Of a stretch of DNA of 64,000 bases, positions 7,008 to 15,698 are shown piece after piece. Each line of letters opens with the position of its first letter. The first letter of the stretch is position 1. The DNA lies in contig NZ_JAMXQV010000028.1 in NCBI RefSeq assembly GCF_024703995.1, forward strand, positions 62,001-126,000. The letters are read 5' to 3'. The stretch is from Amycolatopsis iheyensis. GTDB lineage: Bacteria; Actinomycetota; Actinomycetes; Mycobacteriales; Pseudonocardiaceae. Under the pieces are notes generated by a model. The model had not been told where the DNA came from. It saw nothing but the letters and a program-made list of their open reading frames with translations, and searched no databases. The position numbers and the translations under genes were made by a program.

Positions 7008-9746
7008 GTGGAGATCCTCACCGACGCCGCCACGCTCGCGCTGTACACGACCGACGCGTCCAACTACCGGCACGTTCCCCACGGGGTGGTGCTGCCGGAG
7101 ACCGTCGACGACATCGTCGCCGCGGTGGCCGCGGCCCGCGACCGTGACCTGCCGGTGATCGCCCGCGGGGGTGGCACGAGCGTCGCCGGGAACGCGTGCG
7201 GGCCCGGCCTGGTGATCGACACCTCCCGGCACGTCGGCGGCGTGCTCTCGCTCGACCCGGGCAAGCGGCTCGCGCGGGTGCTGCCCGGCACGGTGCTCGA
7301 CGACCTGCAGGCGGTGGCGGCGCCGCACGGGCTGCGGTTCGGCCCGGACCCGTCGACGCACAGCCGCTGCACGCTCGGCGGGATGATCGGCAACAACGCA
7401 TGCGGCTCGCACTCGGTGGCGTGGGGCCGCACGGCCGACGTCGTCCGCTCGCTCGAGGTCCTGCGCTACGACGGCACGCGGCTGCGGGTCGGGCCGGACG
7501 AGCCTACCGAGGGCCGGCTCTTCGACGAGCTGCGTGCGCTGGTGTCGGACAACCTGGCGTTGCTGCGCAAGGAACTCTCGACGTGGCCGCGGCGCGTGTC
7601 CGGCTACGGGCTGGAACACCTGTTGCCGGAGAACGGGTTCGACGTCGCCAAGGCGCTGGTCGGCTCGGAGGGCACCTGCGTCACGGTGCTCGAAGCCGAG
7701 GTCGAGCTGGCCGAGCTGCCTGCTCGTCGCGTGCTCGCGGTGCTGGGCTTTCCTTCGGACATCGCCGCGGCCGACGCGGTGCCGGCGATCCTGCCGTGGT
7801 CGCCGCTGACCGTCGAGGGGGTGGACGCCGAGCTGGTCGCGATGCTGCCCGGCCGGGTGGGGGAACTGCCGCCGGGCGAGGCGTGGCTGTTCGTCGAGCT
7901 GGCCGGCGACGATCCCGTCGAGCGGGCTCGCGCGCTGGCCGCGTCCCTGGAGCTGACCGGTTCGGTGGTGCTGGACGACCCGGCGGCGCAACGGCGGCTG
8001 TGGCGGATCCGCGAGGAGGGCGCCGGCCTGGCGACCCGGCTCGCGGGCGGCGCCGAAGCCTGGCCCGGCTGGGAGGACGCGGCCGTGCCGCCCGAGCGGC
8101 TGGGCGCGTACCTGCGCGAGTTCAAGGACCTCATGCGGGCGCACGGGCGCAAGAGCGTCGTCTACGGCCACTACGGCGAAGGCTGCCTGCACATGCGGCT
8201 GGACTTCGACCTGCTGTCGACCTCCGGGGTGGCGGAGTTCCGGCAGTTCCTGGAGGAGGCGGCGGACCTCGTCGCGTCCCACGGCGGCTCGCTGTCCGGT
8301 GAGCACGGCGACGGGCAGGCGCGCTCGGAGCTGCTGTCCCGGATGTACAGCCCGGAGATGATGGCGGTCTTCGCCCGGTTCAAGGGGATCTTCGACCCGG
8401 CCGGCCGGATGAACCCCGGCATCCTGGTGGCGCCGCGGGCGATCGACGCGGACCTGCGCGTGCGAGCCACGTCGAAGTCCTTCGAGGACAGTGTCTTCCT
8501 CGGCTACCCCGAGGACCGCGGGAGCTTCGGGCAGGCGATGCGGCGCTGCGTCGGCGTGGGGAAGTGCCGCAACACCAGCGGAGGCGGGGTGATGTGCCCG
8601 AGCTACCGCGCCACCCGCGAGGAGCAGCACTCGACGCGCGGACGCGCGCACCTGCTGGCCGAGATGATCAACGGCGAGGTGATCACCGACGGCTGGCGGT
8701 CGGCCGAAGTGCACGACGCGCTCGACTTGTGCCTGTCCTGCAAGGGCTGCCTGTCGGACTGCCCGGTCGACGTCGACATAGCCACGTACAAGGCGGAGTT
8801 CCTGCACCAGCACTACCGGCGGCGGCTGCGTCCGGCGTCGCACTACTCGATGGGCTGGCTGCCGCTGTGGTTGCGCGTCAGCGCGCGGATGCCGCGGCTG
8901 GCCAACGCCGTCGGGCGCTCTCCTTTGGCACGTGTGCTGAAACGGCTGGGCGGGATCGCCTCCGAACGCGCACTGCCTTCGTTCGCCGCTGCCCCGTTCA
9001 CCTCGTCGCGGGCGGATCTCCGGCGCCGGGCGTCGGGGGAGCGCCGGGTCGTCCTGTGGCCGGATTCGTTCAACAACTACCTGACGCCGTCGGTGCTCGA
9101 CGCCGCGTACGAGGTCCTGACCGCGGCGGGCTACGACGTCGTGCTGCCGGACCGCGGCGTCTGCTGTGGACTGACCTGGGTGTCGACGGGCCAGCTCGGC
9201 GTCGCGCGGCGCGTCCTCGACCGGACCCTTGCCGTGCTGGCGCCGTACCTGGAAGACGGCTACGAGGTGGCCGGGCTGGAACCCAGCTGCACGGCCCTGT
9301 TCCGCGGCGACTTGCCGGCGCTGATGTCGGGCGACGCGCGCGCGGAACTGCTGGCGTCCCGGACGTCCACGTTCGCGGAACTGCTGGCGCGGGCGCCGAT
9401 CCCGTTCGCCGACCTCGACGTCGACGCGATCACGCAGGTGCACTGCCACCAGCACGCGGTCCTGGGGTTCGACGCCGACGAGTCCGCCCTCGCGGCGGCG
9501 GGCGTCCGCGCCACGACGCTGGACTCGGGATGTTGTGGCCTGGCGGGCAACTTCGGCTTCGAGCGCGGCCACTACGACGTCTCGAAGGCGGTGGCGGAAG
9601 ACCGGATGCTGCCGGCGATCCGCGCGGCCGCCCCGGAGACGGTCGTGGTGTCCGACGGGTTCAGCTGCCGGACGCAGATCGCCCAGGAGTCGGGCCGGGA
9701 AGCGGTGCACCTGGCGGAACTGCTGCGTCGCGCGTTGCCCCGGTGA
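7008..9746 (+). CDS. FAD-linked oxidase/4Fe-4S/CCG-domain dehydrogenase (D-2-hydroxyacid type)
   Basis: A 912-residue fusion. The FAD-binding PCMH domain (about residues 15-200) has the pyrophosphate loop GGGTSVAGNACG and GGMIGNNACGSHS; the FAD-oxidase C-terminal domain ends near GRMNPGIL (about 470). Next come a ferredoxin-like part with Cys clusters CVGVGKCRN and CLSCKGCLSDCP (Cys575 onwards) and two CCG half-motifs, CCGLTW (Cys719) and CCGLAGNFGFERGH (Cys842). The same fusion occurs in D-2-hydroxyglutarate/D-lactate dehydrogenases (Ydij/GlcDF type), which pass electrons from a 2-hydroxy acid to the membrane pool. The GTG start is inferred from loss of alignment upstream; the substrate is unknown. 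Confidence 0.9.
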   Translation: MEILTDAATLALYTTDASNYRHVPHGVVLPETVDDIVAAVAAARDRDLPVIARGGGTSVAGNACGPGLVIDTSRHVGGVLSLDPGKRLARVLPGTVLDDLQAVAAPHGLRFGPDPSTHSRCTLGGMIGNNACGSHSVAWGRTADVVRSLEVLRYDGTRLRVGPDEPTEGRLFDELRALVSDNLALLRKELSTWPRRVSGYGLEHLLPENGFDVAKALVGSEGTCVTVLEAEVELAELPARRVLAVLGFPSDIAAADAVPAILPWSPLTVEGVDAELVAMLPGRVGELPPGEAWLFVELAGDDPVERARALAASLELTGSVVLDDPAAQRRLWRIREEGAGLATRLAGGAEAWPGWEDAAVPPERLGAYLREFKDLMRAHGRKSVVYGHYGEGCLHMRLDFDLLSTSGVAEFRQFLEEAADLVASHGGSLSGEHGDGQARSELLSRMYSPEMMAVFARFKGIFDPAGRMNPGILVAPRAIDADLRVRATSKSFEDSVFLGYPEDRGSFGQAMRRCVGVGKCRNTSGGGVMCPSYRATREEQHSTRGRAHLLAEMINGEVITDGWRSAEVHDALDLCLSCKGCLSDCPVDVDIATYKAEFLHQHYRRRLRPASHYSMGWLPLWLRVSARMPRLANAVGRSPLARVLKRLGGIASERALPSFAAAPFTSSRADLRRRASGERRVVLWPDSFNNYLTPSVLDAAYEVLTAAGYDVVLPDRGVCCGLTWVSTGQLGVARRVLDRTLAVLAPYLEDGYEVAGLEPSCTALFRGDLPALMSGDARAELLASRTSTFAELLARAPIPFADLDVDAITQVHCHQHAVLGFDADESALAAAGVRATTLDSGCCGLAGNFGFERGHYDVSKAVAEDRMLPAIRAAAPETVVVSDGFSCRTQIAQESGREAVHLAELLRRALPR

Positions 9747-9759
9747 CCGGTGTGCGCCG

Positions 9760-9778
9760 TCCGGGTGGTTCTCCCGGA
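9760..9778 (+). terminator. Possible weak terminator hairpin after the FAD oxidase
   Basis: TCCGGG, a seven-base loop and CCCGGA form a six-pair stem 14 bases after the oxidase stop. There is no T tract, so this is weak. Confidence 0.3.
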
Positions 9779-9851
9779 GCGGGCTAACGAACCGAAACTG
9801 ACCGGCGAGTCGCCGCATGGGAGGAAAGTTCACCAGGAGGGGAGACTTCTC

Positions 9852-10319
9852 ATGCGTACTCGACTGGCCGCGGCCGCGGTGGCCGCCGCGGCGGCGCTGA
9901 CCACGACGGCGCTGGCGGCGCCGGCCGCGAACGCGTCGGCGGACACCGCCGCGGACTGCGAACGCGGGGCCAACGGTTTCGTGGACATCCCGGACTGGAT
10001 CAGCGGCACGCCAAGGGATTCCGCCGTGCCCGGCGGGCTGATCGTCGTCGAACTGCAGACCGGCTACATCAGCGGCGTGCTGCGTGGCTGGGCGAAGGTC
10101 CAGGGGCCCACCGACTACGGCGACCTGGTCTGGCTGGACTGGACTCGCGACGGCGGGCACAGCTGGATCCAGTGCGGGCCGTTCGCGGTGGGCAGCCCCG
10201 GCGGCACCAAGACCAGCGCGGCGCAGCGCACCAACCCGTCGCCGACCTGGCAGTTCCGGGCGTGCGGCATGGTCCACGGCATTTCGTCGTCGACCCGGTG
10301 CACCGACCCGTGGTGGTGA
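9852..10319 (+). CDS. Small secreted protein of unknown function
   Basis: I do not recognise the family. The 155-residue product starts with a Sec signal peptide: MRTRLAA, an Ala-rich hydrophobic core, and a likely cleavage at ANASA-DT near residue 34. The mature part has four Cys (in DCERG, IQCGP, RACGM and TRCTD), suggesting two disulfides in an extracellular protein, and is rich in Trp and Gly. A strong ribosome binding site (AGGAGGGGAG) sits eight to ten bases before the ATG. It stands alone between the oxidase and a convergent phosphotransferase gene. Confidence 0.85.
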   Translation: MRTRLAAAAVAAAAALTTTALAAPAANASADTAADCERGANGFVDIPDWISGTPRDSAVPGGLIVVELQTGYISGVLRGWAKVQGPTDYGDLVWLDWTRDGGHSWIQCGPFAVGSPGGTKTSAAQRTNPSPTWQFRACGMVHGISSSTRCTDPWW

Positions 10320-10330
10320 CCTGAGAAGCC

Positions 10331-10358
10331 GGTGGGGTGCTTCAGCGAGCGCCCCACC
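10331..10358. terminator. Bidirectional terminator hairpin between convergent genes
   Basis: GGTGGGGTGC, an eight-base loop and GCGCCCCACC give a ten-pair stem with one G-T pair. It starts 12 bases after the secreted-protein stop, and the phosphotransferase stop codon falls in the loop, so it can serve both genes. No T run. Confidence 0.5.
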
Positions 10359-11217
10359 AGGCCTCGGCCAGCGCGTCGAGCGTCGGCTCCGGGGGTGCCG
10401 GCATGATTTCGAAGTACCACGGGAAGTTGCTGTAAACGTGCAGCAATGCGTACGCCAGGCACCGGCGGGGGTCGACGGAGTGCCCGTAGCCGTCGAGGAA
10501 GCGGCGCAGCAGGTCGCCGTCGCCGCTGGTGACGAAGAGGCCGACCGCCACGAAGTCGTACTCCGCCGCGCCGAGCATCGCCGGTTCCCAGTCGAAGAGG
10601 CCGGTGATGTGGCCGTTCTCGAGCATCACGTGGGCACGCATGAACTCGGTGTGCAGCGGCACGACCGGCGGCCGTCCGAGGTCGACGGCGTCGAGGAATC
10701 CCGGGATCTGCGCCACCCACGCTTCGTCGAGCCCGGTCAGCAGGTGGTGTTCGACGACCTGCTCGCGTTGCGACGTGACGAATTCTGCCCAGTCCGCGGG
10801 TGCCAGGACGGCCAGCCGCGGGTCGTCGACGGCGTGCAGGGAAGCCAGCAGCTCGCCCAGCTCCGGTATCAGCCGTCGCTTGTCCTCAAGGGACAGTGAC
10901 GGCCACAGCTCCTTCAGCGTCCGGCCCGGCAGCCGCGACATCAGCAGGTAACCCCAGCCGTCGCGCTCGCCCGTGTCTTCGAGGCGCGGCACCGGCAGCG
11001 TGCCGGACAGCACCTCGAGTGCGGTGCGTTCGGTGGCGAGCTCTTCGCGGCACTGCGGCGGGTACAGCTTGAGGACGAGGTCCTCGCCCACCGCGTACAC
11101 CGGCAGTGAGCCGTCGGTGAACGGCACGACGTCTTCGCGGCCGAGCAGCGCGCTCACCGCGGGAAGCAGATCCCCGCGGGTGAGCGCGCCGGTGGTCGTG
11201 GGCGGAAAGATCCCCAT
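10342..11217 (-). CDS. Aminoglycoside phosphotransferase (APH) family protein
   Basis: Predicted small-molecule kinase of 291 residues with the APH/choline-kinase fold. The nucleotide-binding Lys is in EDLVLKLYP (about residue 55), followed by Glu in ATERTALEVL. The catalytic loop normally reading HGDxxxxN appears as PLHTEFMRAHVML, so the usual Asp is replaced (HTEF), while the metal-binding Asp is kept in TGLFDWEPA. Activity may therefore be altered. There is no evidence for antibiotic resistance as such; many members phosphorylate unknown metabolites. The ATG at 11217 is chosen over a GTG nine bases upstream. Confidence 0.85.
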   Translation of the reverse strand: MGIFPPTTTGALTRGDLLPAVSALLGREDVVPFTDGSLPVYAVGEDLVLKLYPPQCREELATERTALEVLSGTLPVPRLEDTGERDGWGYLLMSRLPGRTLKELWPSLSLEDKRRLIPELGELLASLHAVDDPRLAVLAPADWAEFVTSQREQVVEHHLLTGLDEAWVAQIPGFLDAVDLGRPPVVPLHTEFMRAHVMLENGHITGLFDWEPAMLGAAEYDFVAVGLFVTSGDGDLLRRFLDGYGHSVDPRRCLAYALLHVYSNFPWYFEIMPAPPEPTLDALAEAWWGAR

Positions 11218-11248
11218 GATCACCACGGTAGGCCCGCTGTCGAGCGGG

Positions 11249-11446
11249 TTACGCCCCGGCGAGCCGGATCGCGGCCGCCGGGCAGGTCAGCTCCGCCTGC
11301 CGGACCGCGTCCGCCTCGGCCGCCGGTGGTTCCTCCGCGAGGAGGACGACCGTGCCGTCGTCCTCGTTCTGGTCGAACGTCCCGGGCGCGAGCAGCACGC
11401 ACTGCCCGGACGCCACGCAGCTGCCGGCGTCGACGCTGACCCGCAT
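11249..11446 (-). CDS. 3Fe-4S ferredoxin, partner of the adjacent P450
   Basis: Small electron carrier of 65 residues. Three Cys ligands are visible, Cys10 and Cys16 in CVASGQC and Cys55 followed by Pro, with a non-Cys at the position of the fourth ligand (Ser13), which indicates a [3Fe-4S] cluster as in ferredoxins that feed actinobacterial P450s. The ATG shares one base with the P450 stop (TGATG), so the two are translationally coupled. Confidence 0.92.
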   Translation of the reverse strand: MRVSVDAGSCVASGQCVLLAPGTFDQNEDDGTVVLLAEEPPAAEADAVRQAELTCPAAAIRLAGA

Positions 11447-12660
11447 CACCAGGTCACCGGGACCGAGTCGACGCCGCCGGCCACGCGGTTGACGCGGACC
11501 GGGATCTCGTCGATCCCGACCGCCAGCCGCAGGCCGGGGAAGCGGGTGAACAGCTTCGGGAACACCGTCCGCAGCTCGGTGCGGGCGAGGTTGGCGCCGA
11601 TGCAGACGTGCGCGCCGGTGCCGAAGGCCAGGTGGACGTTCGGCGTGCGGTCCGGGTCGAACTCGTCGGGGTCGGCGAACACCGCGGCGTCGCGGTTGGC
11701 CGCGTCGCTGGAGATGAGCACCGCGTCGCCGCGCATGATGCGCGTCCCGCCGATCTCGACGTCTTCGTGGGCGTAGCGCAGCAGGCCGGTGCCGCTGGTG
11801 GCGGTCAGCCGCAGGATCTCCTCGACCGTCGCCGCCACCTGGCCCTCGGGGTCAGCGGCGAAGCGGTCGCGCCGGGCGGTGTCGGTGAGCAGGAACAGCG
11901 TGCCCATGGCGATCCGCGTGGACGTCGTCTCGTGGCCGGCGAACAGCAGGCCGGCGCCCATCCGGGCGAGGTCGTCGTCGGTGAACGTCGGGTCGTCGGC
12001 CTGGACCGCGACCATGTCGGAGATGACGTCGGGCTGCGGGTCCTTCCGCTTGGCCTCGGCGAGCTCCGTCATGTACGCCTTGAACTCCGTCATGGCGGCC
12101 TGCGCGTCCGCGCCGCCGTCCATCATCGCGATCCGCTCGGAGAGGCCGCGGAACCGCTCGCGGTCGGCGTAGGGCACGCCGAGCAGCTCGCAGATCACCA
12201 GCACCGGCAACGGGAACGCGAGGAAGTCGGTCAGGTCGACCGGCTCGCCGGGGTTCGCGTCGTGGGCGGCCTGCAGGTCGTCGAGGCAGCGGTCGGTCAG
12301 CTCGGCGATGTGGTCGCCCAGCGCGCGCATGCGGGGCGCGCTGAACGCGGGCGCGAGCATGCGGCGCATCCGCTTGTGCTCGCGCTCCTCGCTGTCGAAG
12401 TCGCCGCTCGGGCCGTCCTGCACCGCGGCGTAGGAGATCCGCGACGCCTGTTCGGGCGCGGGGTGCGACCGGCCGAACCGCCTGTCGCGGAAGACTTCCT
12501 TGGCTTCCTCGTAGGAGGTCACCAGCCACGCCGGGTCGCCGGCCGGGGTGAGCACCCGGCTCAGCGGCGAGCACTGCCGGAGCGTTTCGTAGTCGGGCGC
12601 GATGGCGAGCGCGTTCGCGCGGGCGAAGGGGAGACGCGGTGTCTCTTCGGTGGTGGTCAT
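11446..12660 (-). CDS. Cytochrome P450 (first of two)
   Basis: Soluble haem monooxygenase of 404 residues of the CYP105/107-like bacterial class. The I-helix oxygen motif is AGHETTS, the K-helix ExxR is EEILR and the haem loop is [10 protein letters not shown] with ligand Cys353. Proline-rich LPFARAN near the N-terminus is typical. It lies in a padR-P450-ferredoxin operon with ATGA and TGATG couplings. The substrate cannot be told; self-resistance or xenobiotic and secondary metabolite oxidation are all possible. Confidence 0.95.
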   Translation of the reverse strand: MTTTEETPRLPFARANALAIAPDYETLRQCSPLSRVLTPAGDPAWLVTSYEEAKEVFRDRRFGRSHPAPEQASRISYAAVQDGPSGDFDSEEREHKRMRRMLAPAFSAPRMRALGDHIAELTDRCLDDLQAAHDANPGEPVDLTDFLAFPLPVLVICELLGVPYADRERFRGLSERIAMMDGGADAQAAMTEFKAYMTELAEAKRKDPQPDVISDMVAVQADDPTFTDDDLARMGAGLLFAGHETTSTRIAMGTLFLLTDTARRDRFAADPEGQVAATVEEILRLTATSGTGLLRYAHEDVEIGGTRIMRGDAVLISSDAANRDAAVFADPDEFDPDRTPNVHLAFGTGAHVCIGANLARTELRTVFPKLFTRFPGLRLAVGIDEIPVRVNRVAGGVDSVPVTW

Positions 12661-13175
12661 GCGTCGCTCCTCGGTTCGGGTCCGTGGGTGTTCAGTGCGG
12701 CCAGCCACTGGCGTTCGGCGCCGAAACTGCGGCAGACGTGCTGCATCACCGCCCGGCTCCACGGGTCGGCCTGCTCGGCGACGAGCCGGGTCAGCCGGTC
12801 GTGTTCGGCCGCGAGGGCCCGGTCGCGGACGTCGAGCACGCGGGCCCGTTCGTCCTCGCGCAGCCACGCGAAGTTGCCGACTCTGGACAGGAACTCCGGC
12901 TCGTTGAGCGCCAGGTCGTCGGGGAAGTCCGCGAGCAGGTCGTGCAGCAGCTCGCGGCCGACGTCGGTGATCGTGTAGACGTGCCGCGGCGGTTTGGCCT
13001 CCTGTTCCTCCGCGCTGCGGCTCACCGCGCCCGCGTCGACGAAGCGCCGAAGCGTCGGGTACAGCGAGTTGTTCGACAGGGTGCGGCCCGTCGACGCCTC
13101 CACGGCCTTGCGGAGCTCATAGCCGTGCAGCGGCTCGCGGGCGAGCCTCGACAGCAAGAGGATTTCGATCCACAC
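12657..13175 (-). CDS. PadR family transcriptional regulator
   Basis: A 172-residue regulator with the PadR winged helix at residues 1-75 ([22 protein letters not shown], shown here only as the first family block, and [14 protein letters not shown]) and a C-terminal helical dimerisation segment (about 95-160). The stop overlaps the ATG of the first P450, so it is the first gene of that operon. The GTG start at 13175 sits directly beside a near-perfect 26-bp palindrome, fitting autoregulation and control of the divergent P450 pair by a small ligand. Confidence 0.9.
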   Translation of the reverse strand: MWIEILLLSRLAREPLHGYELRKAVEASTGRTLSNNSLYPTLRRFVDAGAVSRSAEEQEAKPPRHVYTITDVGRELLHDLLADFPDDLALNEPEFLSRVGNFAWLREDERARVLDVRDRALAAEHDRLTRLVAEQADPWSRAVMQHVCRSFGAERQWLAALNTHGPEPRSDA

Positions 13176-13179
13176 CTAG

Positions 13180-13205
13180 GTCACCGTAACCTAGGTTCCG
13201 GTGAC
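13180..13205. promoter_or_regulatory. 26-bp near-perfect palindrome, putative PadR operator
   Basis: Outer arms GTCACCG and CGGTGAC enclose the perfect ten-base palindrome AACCTAGGTT (13188-13197); only one base pair of 13 is mismatched. A second ACCTAGGT copy lies at 13174-13181, overlapping the padR start codon. It sits between the divergent padR-P450 and P450-ferredoxin units, so one bound dimer could control both. Assignment to PadR is inference. Confidence 0.65.
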
Positions 13206-13278
13206 TCGGCAATGGCGTACGGTGACATCCGGACGGAAACTTTCCGTTATGACAGTCCCGACGCACGGGGGTTCTCAC

Positions 13279-14469
13279 ATGACTGCCACCCACACCGAGC
13301 CGCTCTCATACCCCTTCAACGAAGAGGCGGGCCTCGACCTCAACGAGGCCTACGCGGCCGCGCGCGAGGCCGAGGGCATGGTCCGGGTGAAGATGACCTA
13401 CGGCGAGCCGGCCTGGCTGGCGACGCGGTACGCCGACGCCCGGCTGGTGCTCGGCGACCGCCGGTTCTCGCGGGCGATGGAGAAGGAGAAGGACGCGCCG
13501 CGCCGCGCGCCGATGCAGCGGGACGGCGGCATCCTGCAGATGGACCCGCCGGACCACACGCGGCTGCGGACGCTGGTGGCCAAGGCGTTCACCATGCGGC
13601 GCGTCGAGCTGCTGCGCCCGCGGGTCGCCTCGCTGGCGACCGGGCTGATCGCGGAGATGAAGGCGGCCGGCCCGCCCGCGGACCTCGTCGACCTGTACGC
13701 ACTGCCGATCCCGGTCGCGGTGATCTGCGAGCTGCTCGGCGTCCCGGTCGCGGACCGGCCGAAGTTCCGCGTCTGGAGCGACGCGGCGCTTTCCACCAGC
13801 GGCTTGACACCCGAGGAGTTCGAGCGCAACCGCGAAGAGCTGCGCGACTACATGCGCGGGCTGATCGCCGAACACCGCACGGCGCCCCAGGACGACCTGA
13901 TGACGGCGTTGATCGAGGCCCGCGACACGCGCGACCGGCTGACCGAGCTTGAACTGGTCGACCTGTGCGTCGGCATCCTGGTCGCCGGGCACGAGACGAC
14001 CGCGAGCCAGATCCCCAACTTCGTCTACGCGCTGCTGGACCAGCCCCGGCAGTGGGCGCGCCTGGTCGCCGACCCGGACCTGATCCCGGCCGCGGTCGAG
14101 GAGCTGCTGCGATTCGTGCCCCTGGGCGCGGGCGCCGGCTTCGCGCGGTACGCGACCGAAGACGTCGAGGTCGGCGGCGTGGTCGTGCGGGCGGGCGAGC
14201 CGGTGCTGGTGGCGGTGGGCGCGGCGAACCGCGACCGGCTGCAGTTCGACGACGCCGACCAGCTGCGCTTCGACCGCGAGGACAACCACCACCTCGGCTT
14301 CGGCCACGGCGTCCACCACTGCCTGGGCGCGCCGCTGGCCCGGCTGGAGCTGCAGGAGGCGCTGCGCGCGTTGGTCACCGAGCTGCCCGGGCTGCACCCG
14401 GCCGGCGATATCGTGTGGAAGACGCAGATGCTCGTCCGCGGACCGCGGTCGATGCCGATCGGATGGTGA
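13279..14469 (+). CDS. Cytochrome P450 (second of two)
   Basis: Haem monooxygenase of 396 residues. The I-helix reads VAGHETTAS, the K-helix EELLR and the haem loop FGHGVHHCLG with ligand Cys348; MDPPDHTRLR is the usual C-helix block. The ATG at 13279 (MTATHTEP) gives the normal family length; an ATG at 13249 would add ten residues. It is followed at three bases by its own ferredoxin gene. It differs clearly from the first P450, so the two may act in sequence or on different substrates. Confidence 0.94.
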   Translation: MTATHTEPLSYPFNEEAGLDLNEAYAAAREAEGMVRVKMTYGEPAWLATRYADARLVLGDRRFSRAMEKEKDAPRRAPMQRDGGILQMDPPDHTRLRTLVAKAFTMRRVELLRPRVASLATGLIAEMKAAGPPADLVDLYALPIPVAVICELLGVPVADRPKFRVWSDAALSTSGLTPEEFERNREELRDYMRGLIAEHRTAPQDDLMTALIEARDTRDRLTELELVDLCVGILVAGHETTASQIPNFVYALLDQPRQWARLVADPDLIPAAVEELLRFVPLGAGAGFARYATEDVEVGGVVVRAGEPVLVAVGAANRDRLQFDDADQLRFDREDNHHLGFGHGVHHCLGAPLARLELQEALRALVTELPGLHPAGDIVWKTQMLVRGPRSMPIGW

Positions 14470-14471
14470 CC

Positions 14472-14690
14472 ATGAGCTGGCACGTGGAAGTCGACGAACA
14501 CACCTGCATCGGGTCGGGGATGTGCGCGGCCCTGATGCCGGAGGTGTTCGCGCTGGAGGGCGCGGTGGCCCACACCGTGGTATCGGACGTCGAAGACGGC
14601 GACGAGACGGTGCTGGACGCGGCGGACTCGTGCCCGGCGATGGCGATCACGGTGACCGACGGCGGTCGCGAGATCGGCCCGCGTCCCTAG
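14472..14690 (+). CDS. 3Fe-4S ferredoxin, partner of the second P450
   Basis: Electron carrier of 72 residues with Cys12 and Cys18 in CIGSGMC and Cys54-Pro in DSCPA, again three Cys and hence a [3Fe-4S] cluster. An ATG at 14463 that overlaps the P450 stop is an equally possible start (three more residues) and would give coupling. Its TAG stop is shared, as the palindrome CTAG, with the convergent mtnA gene. Confidence 0.9.
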   Translation: MSWHVEVDEHTCIGSGMCAALMPEVFALEGAVAHTVVSDVEDGDETVLDAADSCPAMAITVTDGGREIGPRP

Positions 14691-15652
14691 GGTGCGAAGC
14701 GGCCGTGTTCGGTGACCACGGCGGTGATCAGGTCGTGGGGCGTCACGTCGAACGCGGGGTTGAAGACCCGCGCGTCCGGCGGCGTGAGCGGCACACCGGC
14801 GTGTTCGGTGAGTTCGCGGGCATCGCGTTCTTCGATGGCGATGCCCGCGCCGCTCGCCAGGGTCATGTCCACTGTGGACGAAGGCGCGACGACGACGAAC
14901 GGCACCCCGTGGTGCTTCGCGGCGATGGCGAGGCCGTAGGTGCCGATCTTGTTGGCGACATCTCCGTTCGCGGCGATGCGATCGGCGCCGACGAGCACGC
15001 AGTCGACCATCCCGCGCGCCATCGCCGCGGCGGCGGCGCCATCGGGCTGCACCCGGTACGGGACGTTCGCCTGGGCGAGCTCCCAGGCGGTCAGCCGGGC
15101 GCCCTGCAGGAGCGGCCGGGTCTCGTCGACGAGGACTTCCTTGACGAGCCCCCGTTCGTGCAGGTGCCAGACGACGCCGAGGGCGCTGCCCCAGCCGACG
15201 GTGGCGAGCTGCCCGGCATTGCAGTGGCTGAGCAGCCGCAGCGGCCGGCCGGGGCACAGTTCCCGCACGATTCCGGCGGCGTGCCCGGACGCGGTCTTGT
15301 TGAGTTCTTCGTCTTCGGTGAGGAGAGCCAGGGCTTCGGCGAGGACGGCGTCGGGGCCTTGGTCGAGCTTCCGCAGCGCGCGTTCGACGCCCCACTCGAG
15401 GTTCACGGCGGTCGGCCGGGCGTGGGCGATCAGCTCGGCGTCCGCGCGGACGTCACCACCGAGCCGCGCGGCCAGGGCGACCCCGAGCGCGCCGGCGGCG
15501 CCGAGAGCGGGCGCGCCGCGGACGGCGAGCCGCTTGACGGCGTCGACGAGCTCGCCGACCGTGCGCAGCTCGAGCAGGCGGAAGTCGGCGGGGAGCGCGG
15601 TCTGGTCGATGATGACGATGGCGTCTTCGCCCCAGTCGATGGTCCTGCGCAC
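14687..15652 (-). CDS. mtnA: Methylthioribose-1-phosphate isomerase
   Basis: Converts 5-methylthioribose-1-phosphate to methylthioribulose-1-phosphate in methionine salvage. The 321-residue product has the family start RRTIDWGEDAIVIIDQ, the block AVRGAPALGAAGA, the catalytic Cys in LSHCNAGQLATVGWG, and the catalytic Asp in VLVGADRIAANGDVANKIGT. The GTG at 15652 follows GGAGGG closely and matches known starts; an ATG at 15706 would extend it into the divergent RidA start. No other methionine salvage genes are nearby. Confidence 0.92.
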   Translation of the reverse strand: MRRTIDWGEDAIVIIDQTALPADFRLLELRTVGELVDAVKRLAVRGAPALGAAGALGVALAARLGGDVRADAELIAHARPTAVNLEWGVERALRKLDQGPDAVLAEALALLTEDEELNKTASGHAAGIVRELCPGRPLRLLSHCNAGQLATVGWGSALGVVWHLHERGLVKEVLVDETRPLLQGARLTAWELAQANVPYRVQPDGAAAAAMARGMVDCVLVGADRIAANGDVANKIGTYGLAIAAKHHGVPFVVVAPSSTVDMTLASGAGIAIEERDARELTEHAGVPLTPPDARVFNPAFDVTPHDLITAVVTEHGRFAP

Positions 15653-15698
15653 GTGCCCTCCCGCGAAATCCGGTTGCCGCTCCTCGGATGATGCGACG

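Noticed and set aside
5784-10277. A single 1497-residue minus-strand protein
   Set aside because: Only the last 379 residues are a kinase; the rest is antisense to the FAD oxidase, and its composition is that of a shadow frame.
11249-14690. A horizontally acquired island around the P450s
   Set aside because: GC content and codon use look like the neighbours, and no integrase, tRNA or direct repeats flank it.
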